Assembly: GCA_003696675.1 (NCBI GenBank)
Contig: RFGH01000229.1
Coordinates: 1-64,000, forward strand
Direction of reading: 5' to 3'
DNA: 64,000 bases
Source: Planctomycetota bacterium
GTDB lineage: Bacteria > Planctomycetota > Phycisphaerae > Phycisphaerales > UBA1924
Shown: positions 45,165 to 53,869 of the stretch, piece by piece
Layout: the number at the start of each line of letters is the position of its first letter
Position numbering within the stretch: the stretch's first letter is position 1
Notes under the pieces: generated by a model
The model's input: only the letters and a program-made list of their open reading frames with translations
What the model was told of the DNA's origin: nothing
Databases searched by the model: none
Made by a program: the position numbers and the translations under genes

Positions 45165-45632
45165 TCACATCAGGTGTGAGCGAAGCATCCAGAGTTGCTT
45201 CTCAAAGGTCTGGATGGCCGAGATCACCAGATCCTCGGAGACGGCGTCGATCTCCCCGAGCGGGGCCTGGGCGTCTCTGAGGACGCCGATCGTGGCATCG
45301 AGCAGATTGCTCGCGTACTGCAGAGCCTCCGTGTCGGTCACGAACGAATCAGGCACGGGTGGCATATCGATCTCCGCCACCGCGGTCGCCTGTCCGCGGG
45401 CGGCGACGCCCAGGGTGACGGTCCGCTCGGCCAGTTCGTCGGCGGTGGCGCGGGCATGCTCGATGACCTTGTCCAGGAACTCATGAACGGTCTGGAACTT
45501 GGATCCTCGCAGGTTCCAGTGCAACTGCTTGAGCGTCAGCGCGAGGTTGATCGCAGCGAAAACGCACGGCTGGAGTAGGTCGGCCTGGCGGGAAGGCTGC
45601 AGGTCGTGGAAGGAAATGAGCTGGTTGGCCAT
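45165..45632 (-). CDS. dps: Dps-family ferritin-like DNA-protection protein
   Basis: 155 residues. Dps forms 12-mers that oxidise and store iron, protecting DNA against peroxide. The ferroxidase pattern is complete: His38 (LHWNLRG), His50, Asp54, Asp65 and Glu69 (HEFLDKVIEHARATADELAER). There is no long Lys-rich N-terminal DNA-binding tail, so DNA binding may be weak. AAGGAG lies upstream of the ATG. The gene lies downstream of the HTH-receiver regulator but is separated from it by a terminator. Confidence 0.93.
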   Translation of the reverse strand: MANQLISFHDLQPSRQADLLQPCVFAAINLALTLKQLHWNLRGSKFQTVHEFLDKVIEHARATADELAERTVTLGVAARGQATAVAEIDMPPVPDSFVTDTEALQYASNLLDATIGVLRDAQAPLGEIDAVSEDLVISAIQTFEKQLWMLRSHLM

Positions 45633-45716
45633 AGTGGAGTCTCCTTGTTAGATGGTTGTCTTTGAAGAACGGTCGAGTAGGTTCGTTTGTTCCCCCAAAC
45701 AGGGCCGTCGCGTATG

Positions 45717-45742
45717 AAAAACGCCCGGAAATCCCCGGGCGT
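45717..45742 (-). terminator. rho-independent terminator of the HTH-receiver regulator gene
   Basis: On the minus strand an 8-bp stem (ACGCCCGG / CCGGGCGT, 6-nt loop) is followed by TTTTT. Confidence 0.87.
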
Positions 45743-45768
45743 CTCGGTATTCCGGTCAATCCCCCTGA

Positions 45769-46347
45769 TCAGGCGGCGAGGTTCATCGCGTGTTCGATTG
45801 CCTCGACGACCTGTCGCACCTGGAACGGCTTGCGCAGGAACGACTCATACCCGGCGGCCCGCAGCCCCTGGGCCTGGCCATCCGTCAGTTTGCCCGACAT
45901 CGCGATGATCTTGGTCATTTGCATGGCGTCCGACGAGCGGATCAGGTCCACGATCGAGCGGGGATCGCTGTCGGTGATGTGGACATCGATCAGGACGACA
46001 TGCGGGCGGAAGCGCTCGCACTCCAGCCCTGCCGAGAAGGCCGTCGAGCAGGTGCGGACCTCGTAGGTGGTCTGGTCAGTGAGCACGCGGTGGAGCACAG
46101 AGCCGACCTCGGTGTCGGTATCGATGATCAGGACGCGGGTGGTGCCGGAAGAGATCCCTTCCATGGGGATATGGTGGGCCCGCATGAAACGGTAGAGCTC
46201 GGAAACCGGGATGCGGCGGTCCTTGGACCCCGGGATCCGATATCCCTTCAACTGCCCCGAATCAAACCACTTAGAGACGGTCCGGGGGGCGACATTGCAG
46301 ATCTTGGCGACCTCGCCGGTCGTCAGAACATCCTTCTCAGCGGGCAT
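45769..46347 (-). CDS. response regulator with N-terminal excisionase/MerR-type HTH and C-terminal receiver
   Basis: 192 residues. The DNA-binding domain comes first (about 8-57: TTGEVAKICNVAPRTVSKWFDSGQLKGYRIPGSKDRRIP), the reverse of the usual receiver-first order. The receiver (about 70-190) has the acidic pair near Asp76/Asp78, phospho-acceptor Asp121 (VVLIDVH), Ser151 (AMSG) and Lys173 (RKPF), so it should be phosphorylatable. This architecture is common in planctomycetes. GAGGTGAG precedes the start. No histidine kinase is adjacent; the divergent neighbour is the HEAT-repeat protein. Confidence 0.92.
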   Translation of the reverse strand: MPAEKDVLTTGEVAKICNVAPRTVSKWFDSGQLKGYRIPGSKDRRIPVSELYRFMRAHHIPMEGISSGTTRVLIIDTDTEVGSVLHRVLTDQTTYEVRTCSTAFSAGLECERFRPHVVLIDVHITDSDPRSIVDLIRSSDAMQMTKIIAMSGKLTDGQAQGLRAAGYESFLRKPFQVRQVVEAIEHAMNLAA

Positions 46348-46649
46348 TGTCTCACCTCTTCAAACGCAAACGGGTGGACAGCGGCGCGGCCGTGAGGCGC
46401 CGCTTCAACCCCCCGCATCGGCACAATCGGACACCGGCTTCACCGATGAACTCCCCGGAACGGTCCAGATTCGACTTTCCGGACCTTTGGAGGGCTTTGG
46501 GGCACATCCCGACCCGCGTTGACACCCATCCAGCCCGTCCGATACAGTTGCCACCCTTGTCCCTGGTGCGCGGCAACAGCTTGCCGGGGGCGTCCGTACC
46601 ATCTGACCACGGGCGGCTTCTCCGCCCGCTGGCTTGGCAGGAGATCCCC
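46348..46649. other. divergent intergenic region between regulator and HEAT-repeat gene
   Basis: This 302-nt region has a good promoter for the plus-strand gene (separate entry) and the ribosome-binding site of the minus-strand regulator. An imperfect inverted repeat around GCGGCAACAGCTTGCCGGGG (46572-46591) sits in the leader. I see no RNA gene. Confidence 0.5.
46519..46548 (+). promoter_or_regulatory. promoter of the HEAT-repeat gene (TTGACA-N18-TACAGT)
   Basis: A perfect -35 TTGACA (46519-46524) and a -10-like TACAGT (46543-46548) are 18 nt apart, giving a leader of about 95 nt before the GTG at 46650. Confidence 0.6.
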
Positions 46650-48866
46650 GTGCGTCGCCCCACCCGACCCTTTCTTTCCCTGGCTGTCCTTCTCCCCGTG
46701 TTCGCTGGCGTCGCCGGGACCGCGATCCCGGTGACCCCCGCCCAGGCCCAGCCTGCCGATGAGTTGAGCGAGCAGCAGACCTCCTGGCTCAAGGATTTCA
46801 TCCATTTCGTCAAGGTGGCCCGCTTCGACATCGCCGCGGATGTCGGTCGTCAGATCATCGAGTCCGGGATCGATCCCGAGGACTTCGTTGACCTGGTCGA
46901 CAACGCCCGAGAGACCACCCGCTTCGAGGAGGCCGTGGCGGCTGGCATGCGGGTGCCCGTGCTCGAGCCGACCGCGGCGGCTCTCGACAAGCTCTACCGC
47001 GACGGAAAGCTGGCTCGGGTTCGCAACCCCGAAGAGATCACCCGCAACATCCAGCTGCTCAGCGAGGGGCTCCGTGCCCGCCAGATCGGGCGGGAGCGTC
47101 TGATCGCGGCCGGCGAGTATGCCCTGCCCCAGTTGCTCGACGCATTCCTGCAGAACCGCAACCCCAATCTGCGGGCGCAGGTCCAGCGTGTGCTCGTTGA
47201 TCTGGGGCGTCAGTCGATCGCGCCGCTCGTGACCGCCCTCCCGTGGCTCGATCCCGCCCGCCAGGAAGCCGTTGTGGATGTGCTGGGGCTGATTCCTTAC
47301 CGGACGAGTCTGCCCTTTATTGTCGATCTGTACCAGTCCACCCAAGTCGAGGCCGTCCGTCAGGCGTGCGCGCGGGCGATCGGTCGGCTGGGCGGCAATC
47401 CGAATGCGGATGTCGCCGGGTTGTATGCCCTGCTCGCCGACTCTTATTACAGCGAACCGGGTGAGCTGACCAGCTTCCAGGGCGAGGAGTTCCAGCTGCT
47501 CTGGGGCTTCGATCCGGGTTTGGGCCTGGTGATGACCCCCATCCGTACCGAGGTCTTCCACGAGGCCATGGCCATGCGGATCAGCGAGCAGTCGCTGCGC
47601 ATGGATCCGAACGATCGCGAGACGCTGGCCCTTTGGATTGCGTCGAACTACAGCCGAGAGTTGGACAGCCCGGAGGGTTATGACAACCCCGCCTATCCGA
47701 GCGATCGCCGCAGCGCGGCCTATTTCGGCATTGCCGCGGGTCCGGACATTGATCAGATCGTGCTCCGTCGGGCGTTGGACACCCGGGATACCCCGCTGGC
47801 CCGTCTTGCCATCGAAGCCCTTTCGGAGACCGCCGGCCCCCGCTCGCTCTGGGGTGTGCCAGTGAACGACCGCTATCCGTTGCTTGAGGCGCTGTCGTAT
47901 CCCAACCGGCGCGTGCAGTACGAGGCCGCCATCGCGTTGGGCAAGGCCAACCCCACCGAGACCTTCCGGAGCGCCGAGCGGGTCGTTCCGCTGCTGGCCA
48001 GCGCGGTGCGTGATGCGACCGCGCTCAATGCCGTGGTGCTGACGGGCAACGACCGCGAAACCTATGAGGTCTTCCGCTCACGCCTCGAGTCGCTCGGCTT
48101 CACCGTGCTTCCCCCGGCCGAGAACGGGCTGGGCGATCTGGATGCCTCCATCGCCGAAGCGCCCGCGATTGATCTCATCGTCACCTCGCTCGGGTTCGAC
48201 CAGACCCTTCTCGAGATTGAGACCGCCCGCAACAGCGACAAGATGAGCGCCACCCCGGTGCTCGCGTTGATGCAGGCGGACGACGAGCAGGCCCTCGCCC
48301 GCCAGTACCAGCGTGACCAGACCGTGGCCGTCCGGCGGTCGTCGATCTCCAACAGCGAGTTCAACGCAAGCGCCCAGGCCCTGCTGGAAGCCGCCTCGGG
48401 CGGCGTGATCACCCCGGAGGAGGCGGAGACTTACGCCCAGCGTTCACTCGCTGTTCTGCGTGATCTCGCCGTGTCCGGCAGCAGCGTGCTCAGCGTCGGC
48501 GAGGGGGCGGCCATCCTCATCGATGTGCTCGCCAACGCCGAGGACCTGACGATGATCGATGTGGCCGAGGTGCTCTCCTATGTGGACTCGGCGGACGCCC
48601 AGCGGGCGATCTTCGAGCGTGCTCTTGAGACCGACGGCTTCGATCGCGTTGAGCTTCTCGCGATCGTGGCCGATTCCGGCAAGCGGTTCGGCAACCGCCT
48701 CGACGCCCGCCAGATCCGCCGGCTGATCGAGCTGGCTCAGTCCAGCGACGAAGCCCTGGCGACGCAGGCGGTCGCGACCATGGGCGCCCTCGAGGTCGAA
48801 AACAGCCAGTTGGTTCCCCTGATCACGGCGGAGAGCCAGACCCGCAATGCCGCGGCTCAACGCTGA
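46650..48866 (+). CDS. secreted HEAT-repeat protein with receiver-like domain
   Basis: 738 residues. The GTG start has AGGAG 8-12 nt upstream and gives a signal peptide ending AQAQ (about 33). HEAT-like repeats cover about 110-275 (AQVQRVLVDLGRQSIAPLVTAL, QEAVVDVLGLIPYRTSLPFIVDL, AVRQACARAIGRLGG) and recur near 370-455. At about 459-590 a segment NAVVLTGNDRETYEVFRSRLESLGFTV...IDLIVTSLGFD has receiver-like alternation but lacks the paired acidic residues and an aspartate acceptor at the expected place, so it is probably a pseudo-receiver. Because the protein is exported, ordinary phosphorelay is unlikely. It may be a scaffold. The family looks planctomycete-specific. Confidence 0.72.
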   Translation: MRRPTRPFLSLAVLLPVFAGVAGTAIPVTPAQAQPADELSEQQTSWLKDFIHFVKVARFDIAADVGRQIIESGIDPEDFVDLVDNARETTRFEEAVAAGMRVPVLEPTAAALDKLYRDGKLARVRNPEEITRNIQLLSEGLRARQIGRERLIAAGEYALPQLLDAFLQNRNPNLRAQVQRVLVDLGRQSIAPLVTALPWLDPARQEAVVDVLGLIPYRTSLPFIVDLYQSTQVEAVRQACARAIGRLGGNPNADVAGLYALLADSYYSEPGELTSFQGEEFQLLWGFDPGLGLVMTPIRTEVFHEAMAMRISEQSLRMDPNDRETLALWIASNYSRELDSPEGYDNPAYPSDRRSAAYFGIAAGPDIDQIVLRRALDTRDTPLARLAIEALSETAGPRSLWGVPVNDRYPLLEALSYPNRRVQYEAAIALGKANPTETFRSAERVVPLLASAVRDATALNAVVLTGNDRETYEVFRSRLESLGFTVLPPAENGLGDLDASIAEAPAIDLIVTSLGFDQTLLEIETARNSDKMSATPVLALMQADDEQALARQYQRDQTVAVRRSSISNSEFNASAQALLEAASGGVITPEEAETYAQRSLAVLRDLAVSGSSVLSVGEGAAILIDVLANAEDLTMIDVAEVLSYVDSADAQRAIFERALETDGFDRVELLAIVADSGKRFGNRLDARQIRRLIELAQSSDEALATQAVATMGALEVENSQLVPLITAESQTRNAAAQR

Positions 48867-49297
48867 GTGATCCTTCCTTTCAGACGCACCCAAGACGCGG
48901 GGCCTATGCCCCGCGTCTTGTCGCTTTGCCTGGATCCAGCGACACGGCCGGCCGGCGGCAGGTGCCGAGAACCACGCGGGCAGGTCCGAGTTGATCCGCA
49001 CGGGGTGTCTCGCCGCCGGAAAAACCGGCACGGGGCGGGCGATCGGATCTCCGGTGCCCGCGCAAACGGTCCCGATCGGCTCACTCGATCAACAGAACCG
49101 GTGGCGGGGTCGATCAGACATTTGTCACGCTTGGGCTTGCTCGGGATCGGTGCGTTGCCGGCCCGGACGATGGGCATGGGCTCCAGGCGACCCGCGGACC
49201 CGCGGAGGAGGGGCCCGCGGGGGGCGACCCGGGCGGCCCGGTTCAAGGCCCGGCCGAGCGTGAACGCTCGCGAGTTGCAACCGAAGGAGTGTCTAGC
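48867..49297. other. long intergenic region before the pilin locus
   Basis: This 431-nt stretch has the terminator of the HEAT gene at its left, then about 375 nt without a supported gene. A small inverted repeat GAGCGT-GA-ACGCTC lies at about 49254-49267, just before the ribosome-binding site. No sigma-54 -24/-12 pair is evident. It probably holds the pilin promoter and a long leader. Confidence 0.5.
48891..48920 (+). terminator. terminator after the HEAT-repeat gene
   Basis: A 13-bp perfect stem (CAAGACGCGGGGC / GCCCCGCGTCTTG, 4-nt loop). The tail (TCGCTTTGCC) has few T residues, so release may need help. Confidence 0.75.
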
Positions 49298-49741
49298 ATG
49301 CATGCAGTCCGTAAGAATGTGGCGAAGGGGTTCACCCTCGTCGAAATCCTGATCGTGGTCGTGATCCTCGGCATCCTTGCCGCGATCGTGGTCCCGCAGT
49401 TCACCAACGCTGCGAACGAGTCGCGCGTCGGCAACATCGCGACCCAGGTCGCGACGATCGAGAGCCAGCTCGAGCTCTACGCCGCCCGCAACAACGGCAC
49501 CTACCCCGACCTCGCCACCGACGGCTGGGGCGATGCCTCGACCGCCGGCACCATGGTCGGCGATGGTTACCTCAAGGAGGTCCCGGTCAACCCGTTCAAC
49601 AATGATTCATCGATCAACGCCTGGCCCGCCGGTACCGATACCGATGAGTCTGTGGTCTATGCCGACGGCGTGACCGGTTGGTACTACGACCAGGCGACCG
49701 GCAACATCGCCGCTGCCGCTCCGGCTTCGGCCGCCCCGTAA
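49298..49741 (+). CDS. type IV pilin / type II pseudopilin (major-type)
   Basis: 147 residues. Prepilin motif Lys-Gly11-Phe12-Thr-Leu-Val-Glu: cleavage after Gly11 leaves N-methyl-Phe. The hydrophobic helix TLVEILIVVVILGILAAIVVPQF follows (about 13-35), then a globular head with a GspG-like pattern. It would assemble into a pilus or secretion pseudopilus. AAGGAG (49284-49289) precedes the ATG at 49298; the GTG at 49289 overlaps this ribosome-binding site and is not the start. A stable hairpin directly after the gene may limit read-through, which fits a gene expressed more than its downstream partners. Confidence 0.92.
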   Translation: MHAVRKNVAKGFTLVEILIVVVILGILAAIVVPQFTNAANESRVGNIATQVATIESQLELYAARNNGTYPDLATDGWGDASTAGTMVGDGYLKEVPVNPFNNDSSINAWPAGTDTDESVVYADGVTGWYYDQATGNIAAAAPASAAP

Positions 49742-49766
49742 TCGGGATGAATCGAACCGCTGATGA

Positions 49767-49794
49767 CACAAGGACCCGGAAACGGGTCTTTGTG
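49767..49794 (+). terminator. intra-operon hairpin between the two pilin genes
   Basis: A 12-bp stem (CACAAGGACCCG / CGGGTCTTTGTG, one G-T pair) with a GAAA tetraloop. No T-run follows. It is better placed to attenuate transcription or to protect the upstream pilin message than to end transcription fully. Confidence 0.6.
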
Positions 49795-49820
49795 ACTTGA
49801 ATGCAAGGGAGGCGAAGAAC

Positions 49821-50252
49821 ATGCTCCGCACCGCCAGGAAGGCCTTCACACTCGTTGAGATTCTGATCGTGGTCGTGATCCTCGGCGTGCTCGCCGCGAT
49901 CGTGACCGCGGGCATGATGAACTCGGTCAACGACGCCAAGGTCAACACCGCGATTAGCGAGCTCGGCAAGATCCGGCGTGCGATCGAGGTGTATCTGGCG
50001 CGCAACGACAATCAGATTCCGCCGGTGGCCGAGGGCGACGGGACATGGGGTCCGATCGTTTCCGGACGCGACTATCTCAAGTCGGCCCCGCGTAATCCGT
50101 ATGTGGGCGGTGATGCCGCGACGGTGATCGTGTTCGGCACGGGGCCCGACGCGACCTTCCAGACCACCCACGGCTGGATCTTCGATGAAACAACCGGGCA
50201 GGTTTGGGCCGGCAACTTCGACGCGGACGGCCAGCCGCTGCCCGCGCCGTAA
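49821..50252 (+). CDS. second pilin-like protein with Ala at the -1 cleavage position
   Basis: 143 residues. The prepilin signature reads Arg-Lys-Ala8-Phe9-Thr-Leu-Val-Glu-Ile, so the residue before the cut is Ala rather than the usual Gly. The hydrophobic helix (about 9-32, LVEILIVVVILGVLAAIVTAG) is closely similar to that of the pilin upstream, but the head differs (ELGKIRRAIEVYLARNDNQIPP). Ala is tolerated by some prepilin peptidases at reduced efficiency. GGGAGG is 9-14 nt before the ATG at 49821. It is probably a duplicated minor pilin. Confidence 0.88.
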   Translation: MLRTARKAFTLVEILIVVVILGVLAAIVTAGMMNSVNDAKVNTAISELGKIRRAIEVYLARNDNQIPPVAEGDGTWGPIVSGRDYLKSAPRNPYVGGDAATVIVFGTGPDATFQTTHGWIFDETTGQVWAGNFDADGQPLPAP

Positions 50253-50297
50253 AAACTCTGGCCGACCGCCCGATCGAATTGGACTGTGAGGTATCCG

Positions 50298-50846
50298 ATG
50301 TTCCGTCGTTCCGCCCAGCCCGTCCTCCGTTCCGGATACACCCTCATCGAGGTGCTGGTGGTGGTGGTGGTGATGGGCATCGCCGGGGCAGTGGTGTTGC
50401 CGTCGATGAGCGGGGCGCATGTGCTCAAGGTCCAGGCCGCGGTGCGGTCGGTGGTGGCGGACATCACCTTCGCTCAGATGGACGCGCTGGCCTACCAGGA
50501 GCCGCGGGGCATTGTCTTCGATACGGACGCCAACCGTTACACTCTGATCCAGATCACAGGCGGGGAGGTCGACCTCGACGCGGATGCCCTCTACGACCCC
50601 AAGGGTCCCGGGCAGCGGTACATCGTCGATCTCGACAAAGCCGACTTCGGCGGGGCGTTCATCAGCGAAGTCGATCTCAACGGCGGCGACACGCTCATCT
50701 TCGATGAGCTGGGGGGGCCAGTGGCATCCGCCGGCAGTGACGAGATCAGCACATCGAGTTCGGTGACCATCTCGTCGCCTAACGGCCGGTTCCGCATCGA
50801 TATCGCGGCGTTCACCGGGCGCGTGACGGTTGTGCGGCTGGACTGA
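50298..50846 (+). CDS. GspH-like pseudopilin
   Basis: 182 residues. Prepilin motif Ser-Gly13-Tyr14-Thr-Leu-Ile-Glu followed by a hydrophobic helix (VLVVVVVMGIAGAVVLPSM). The head contains AQMDALAYQEPRGIVFDTDANRYTL, typical of GspH/FimT minor pseudopilins. GAGG precedes the ATG at 50298. Together with the two pilins and the secretin downstream it points to a type II secretion-like or type IV pilus-like machine. Confidence 0.87.
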   Translation: MFRRSAQPVLRSGYTLIEVLVVVVVMGIAGAVVLPSMSGAHVLKVQAAVRSVVADITFAQMDALAYQEPRGIVFDTDANRYTLIQITGGEVDLDADALYDPKGPGQRYIVDLDKADFGGAFISEVDLNGGDTLIFDELGGPVASAGSDEISTSSSVTISSPNGRFRIDIAAFTGRVTVVRLD

Positions 50847-50912
50847 TCGCGGGCGTGCTTCTTCCGGGTGGTCCGGCTCATCCCACAGACTCCGGCAGCC
50901 GACCCGAACGAC

Positions 50913-51143
50913 ATGGAATCGTCGCGCGATCGTCGTTCCCGGCAGGCCGCCTTCGTGCTCAGCGCGGGGGCCTTGGCCGGCGTGCTCATCTGGGCGAAGC
51001 TGCGGCTGGTGGAGAACATCCCACGAAGTGCATATGCCGAGCCCGACCGTGCCCTCAATGAACCCGATCCGCAGACCGAGCCCCGCAGCCCGGACGATAC
51101 CGTGGAGGGCAACGGTGTCGGAGCGTCCGAAAACGGCGGGTGA
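50913..51143 (+). CDS. small single-span membrane protein in the secretin locus
   Basis: 76 residues. A basic N-terminus, one membrane span (about 12-27, AFVLSAGALAGVLIWA), then a polar, acidic, Pro-rich tail. A GTG at 50868 would add 15 residues but has no ribosome-binding site. The position between a pseudopilin and the secretin and its bitopic topology are what a GspC- or PilP-like connector would have, but it is far shorter than either and shows no motif. Function unknown. Confidence 0.5.
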   Translation: MESSRDRRSRQAAFVLSAGALAGVLIWAKLRLVENIPRSAYAEPDRALNEPDPQTEPRSPDDTVEGNGVGASENGG

Positions 51144-51332
51144 TTCTGGGACCCTCGGTTCGGGCTATGCGGCCTTCCGCTGGCTCAAACCGTCATGTCA
51201 ACCCCAAGTCGCGCCGCGAATCTCTCGATAAATCCCACAACCAAAGTCCCTTGCCGCCGTTCGAAAGCGGCGAGAGGCGACCGCAAAGCGAACAGCACAC
51301 GGCTGGTCAGGACCAGCGCACGAGGTGAACCG

Positions 51333-53813
51333 ATGATGACGAACGAGTGCAAGCGGGGTCGCAGCCTTGAACTCCGCGCTCTGACCCGCAGCGTCTGGGG
51401 CGTTCCGGCGCTGGCCGTTGTGATGTTCGCTGGTTCGACGAACGCACTCGCCCAGAACTCCGAGTTCGGGCTGCTGGATGCCATAGAGGAGACCGCGGCG
51501 TTGGCTGCTCAGGGCGAACCCGCCCAGACCTCCGAGCCCGTGGACTTCAGCAGTCTTGAGGGCTCCGTGCAGGTCAACGAGTACGATCTGGTCGACCTGC
51601 ATGTGAACAGCGAGGACCTTGGCGCGGTGCTCCAGCTCCTCTCGATTCAGAGCCAGCGGAACATCATCAGCTCCAACTCGGTCCAGGCGTCCGTCACCGC
51701 CGACCTCTACGGGGTGACCTTCTATGAGGCCCTCGACGCCATTCTCCATGTGAACGGTTTCGGCTACATCGAGAAGGGCAACTTCATTTATGTCTACACC
51801 CGCGAGGAGCTCGAAGAGTTCGAGCGTCTCAGCCGCAAGCCCATCTCTCGCGTCATCCATCTGGATTATCTCAACGCCACGGACGCCGCCGCGTTCGCCA
51901 AGAGCATGCTCTCCGAGAGCGGCACGATCACCGCCAGCGCCGAGAGCGGGCAGTTCCAGATTCAGGACGGCAATCCCACCGGGGCCGATACCTATGCCAA
52001 CGGCGCAACGATCGTGGTTCATGATTTCGAGGAGAATGTCGAGCAGATCAGCGCCCTGATCGCCGAGCTGGACACCAAGCCGGCACAGGTGCTCATCGAG
52101 GCAACGATCCTCCAGACCACCCTCAACGAGGCCAACGCCTTCGGCGTGGACTTCGCGGTCATCTCCGACCTGAACTTCGGCGACTTCCTCGGCTCGGGCG
52201 GCCCGCTCTCGGTCGTCGACGGGCTGATCAACGGCACCAGCCAGGATGTCTCGGGCGCGGATGTGCCCGCGGCCGGCACGGACGGGGACGGCATCGGCAT
52301 CGGCTCGAACATCGGCAATGTGTCCGGCCCCTCGACCCTGAAGGTCGGCGTGGTCAGCGACGATGTCTCGGTCTTCCTCCGCGTGCTCGACCAGGTTACG
52401 GATGTCACCGTGGTCAGCAATCCCAAGCTGCTGACCCTCAACCGCCAGCCCGCGCGTGTGCTCGTTGGCACCCGCGTCGGTTACCTGAACACGACGACCA
52501 CCAACACCGCCACTACTCAGACCGTCGAGTTCCTGGATGTTGGTACCCAGCTCGCCGTCCGCCCGTTCGTCTCCAAGAACGGCCTGATCCGGCTCGAACT
52601 GCGTCCCCAGGTCTCGAACTTTGCCCTCCGTCAGGTCACGGACAGCTCCAGCAACACGGTGACCATCCCCGACGAGGATACGACCGAGATGAACACCAAT
52701 GTCATGCTCCGCGACGGGCAGACGGCGGTGCTCGGCGGCCTGTTCACCGAGTCGACCACTTCGACCCGCCGCCAGGTACCCGTGCTCGGCGATATCCCGC
52801 TGATCGGCGCTGCCTTCCGCGGCAATGACGACGAGACCCGCCGCTCCGAGATCATCTTCCTGATCACGCCTTCGATCGTCAACGATGAGTACATCGCCGA
52901 GGCGGGCGCGATCGGCCAGGACTACCTCGACCAGGCCCGCGTGGGTGCCCGCAAGGCGCTGCTGCCGTTCTCCCGAGAGCGGCAGGTCGGCCAGCTGTTG
53001 ATCAAAGCCCGCACCGCCGCGGATGAGGGCAACACTCAGCGGGCACTGTTCCTCGTGGATCGCGCTCTCACCCTCAGCCCGATGTCGCCCGACGCCCGCA
53101 TGATGAAGGCCGAGCTGACCAACAAGGCCGAGCGGATGCCCAGCCGGTCGATGATCAACGGCATGCTCCATCGCGAGCTGCTCAACGGCGAGAGCCGCGT
53201 GATGGGAAGCAACCAGCCGGCCACCTTCCAGCCCGGCACCGAGACCGAAACCCCGGCCACCGAAGAGATCTTCGCCGAAGTGCCGACCGGTCCGCTCTCG
53301 GCCGACACCACCTCGGAAGTGACCGAGGAGTTCTTCGAGCAGGTCGACCCGAGCTGGGTCACCGCCGAGGTTGAGAGCGTCGAGGAACCGCAGTTCATGT
53401 CTTTCGACGCCGACTCGGGCTACGAACCCGACCCCGCCTTCACCGACGAGCCATATTTCGTCCAGATCAACCCCGACGACATGCTGCCGGGCGAGACCGA
53501 GCCGGCGACCGCCTCGGCGAACACCGGCTCTGCGACGGACCCCCAGAACGCACGCTTCGATGCCATGAAGCAGATGGCGACCGCCGAGCCCGCGTCCGAA
53601 CCGATTGCGCTGCCCGAGGATTGGTACCGCTGGGGGGACTCAAACAACCCGGCCAACGAGTTCACCAGCAACGACTTCGCTTTCGGCGGTTTCCTGGTCA
53701 TCCCCCTGCCGGGCGGCGGCGCGCTGCATGTGGACTGGCCCGTCTCGAACTGGGATGTGCCCGCGACCTTCACGAATGTGCCGACCGATTCTTTCGAGCC
53801 CGGCGTTGAGTGA
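51333..53813 (+). CDS. secretin (GspD/PilQ family) with C-terminal TPR-like and acidic extension
   Basis: 826 residues. Outer-membrane channel subunit. Signal peptide ends near ALAQ (about 40). An STN/N0-type domain (about 78-160, VDLHVNSEDLGAVLQLLS) and secretin N domains (about 165-255) precede the secretin core (about 350-515), whose signature is VPVLGDIPLIGAAFRGNDDETRRSEIIFLITPSIV. After the barrel a short TPR-like helix pair (about 550-600) and a Glu/Asp-rich, Pro-containing tail of about 200 residues follow. Such a tail is unusual for secretins. The ATG at 51333 (GAGGTG upstream) gives a standard signal peptide; an ATG at 51195 would put 46 unrelated residues in front. No ATPase, platform or pilotin genes are adjacent. 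Confidence 0.93.
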   Translation: MMTNECKRGRSLELRALTRSVWGVPALAVVMFAGSTNALAQNSEFGLLDAIEETAALAAQGEPAQTSEPVDFSSLEGSVQVNEYDLVDLHVNSEDLGAVLQLLSIQSQRNIISSNSVQASVTADLYGVTFYEALDAILHVNGFGYIEKGNFIYVYTREELEEFERLSRKPISRVIHLDYLNATDAAAFAKSMLSESGTITASAESGQFQIQDGNPTGADTYANGATIVVHDFEENVEQISALIAELDTKPAQVLIEATILQTTLNEANAFGVDFAVISDLNFGDFLGSGGPLSVVDGLINGTSQDVSGADVPAAGTDGDGIGIGSNIGNVSGPSTLKVGVVSDDVSVFLRVLDQVTDVTVVSNPKLLTLNRQPARVLVGTRVGYLNTTTTNTATTQTVEFLDVGTQLAVRPFVSKNGLIRLELRPQVSNFALRQVTDSSSNTVTIPDEDTTEMNTNVMLRDGQTAVLGGLFTESTTSTRRQVPVLGDIPLIGAAFRGNDDETRRSEIIFLITPSIVNDEYIAEAGAIGQDYLDQARVGARKALLPFSRERQVGQLLIKARTAADEGNTQRALFLVDRALTLSPMSPDARMMKAELTNKAERMPSRSMINGMLHRELLNGESRVMGSNQPATFQPGTETETPATEEIFAEVPTGPLSADTTSEVTEEFFEQVDPSWVTAEVESVEEPQFMSFDADSGYEPDPAFTDEPYFVQINPDDMLPGETEPATASANTGSATDPQNARFDAMKQMATAEPASEPIALPEDWYRWGDSNNPANEFTSNDFAFGGFLVIPLPGGGALHVDWPVSNWDVPATFTNVPTDSFEPGVE

Positions 53814-53869
53814 GAGTCCGATCTGACCGATCGAACTCCCGTATGCCTGATCTCAGAAAGGACACGACC

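Noticed and set aside
49289-49297. GTG start for the first pilin
   Set aside because: It overlaps the AAGGAG ribosome-binding site that serves the ATG at 49298.
51195-51332. Upstream ATG for the secretin
   Set aside because: It would hide the signal peptide behind 46 basic residues; the ATG at 51333 has a ribosome-binding site and a normal signal peptide.
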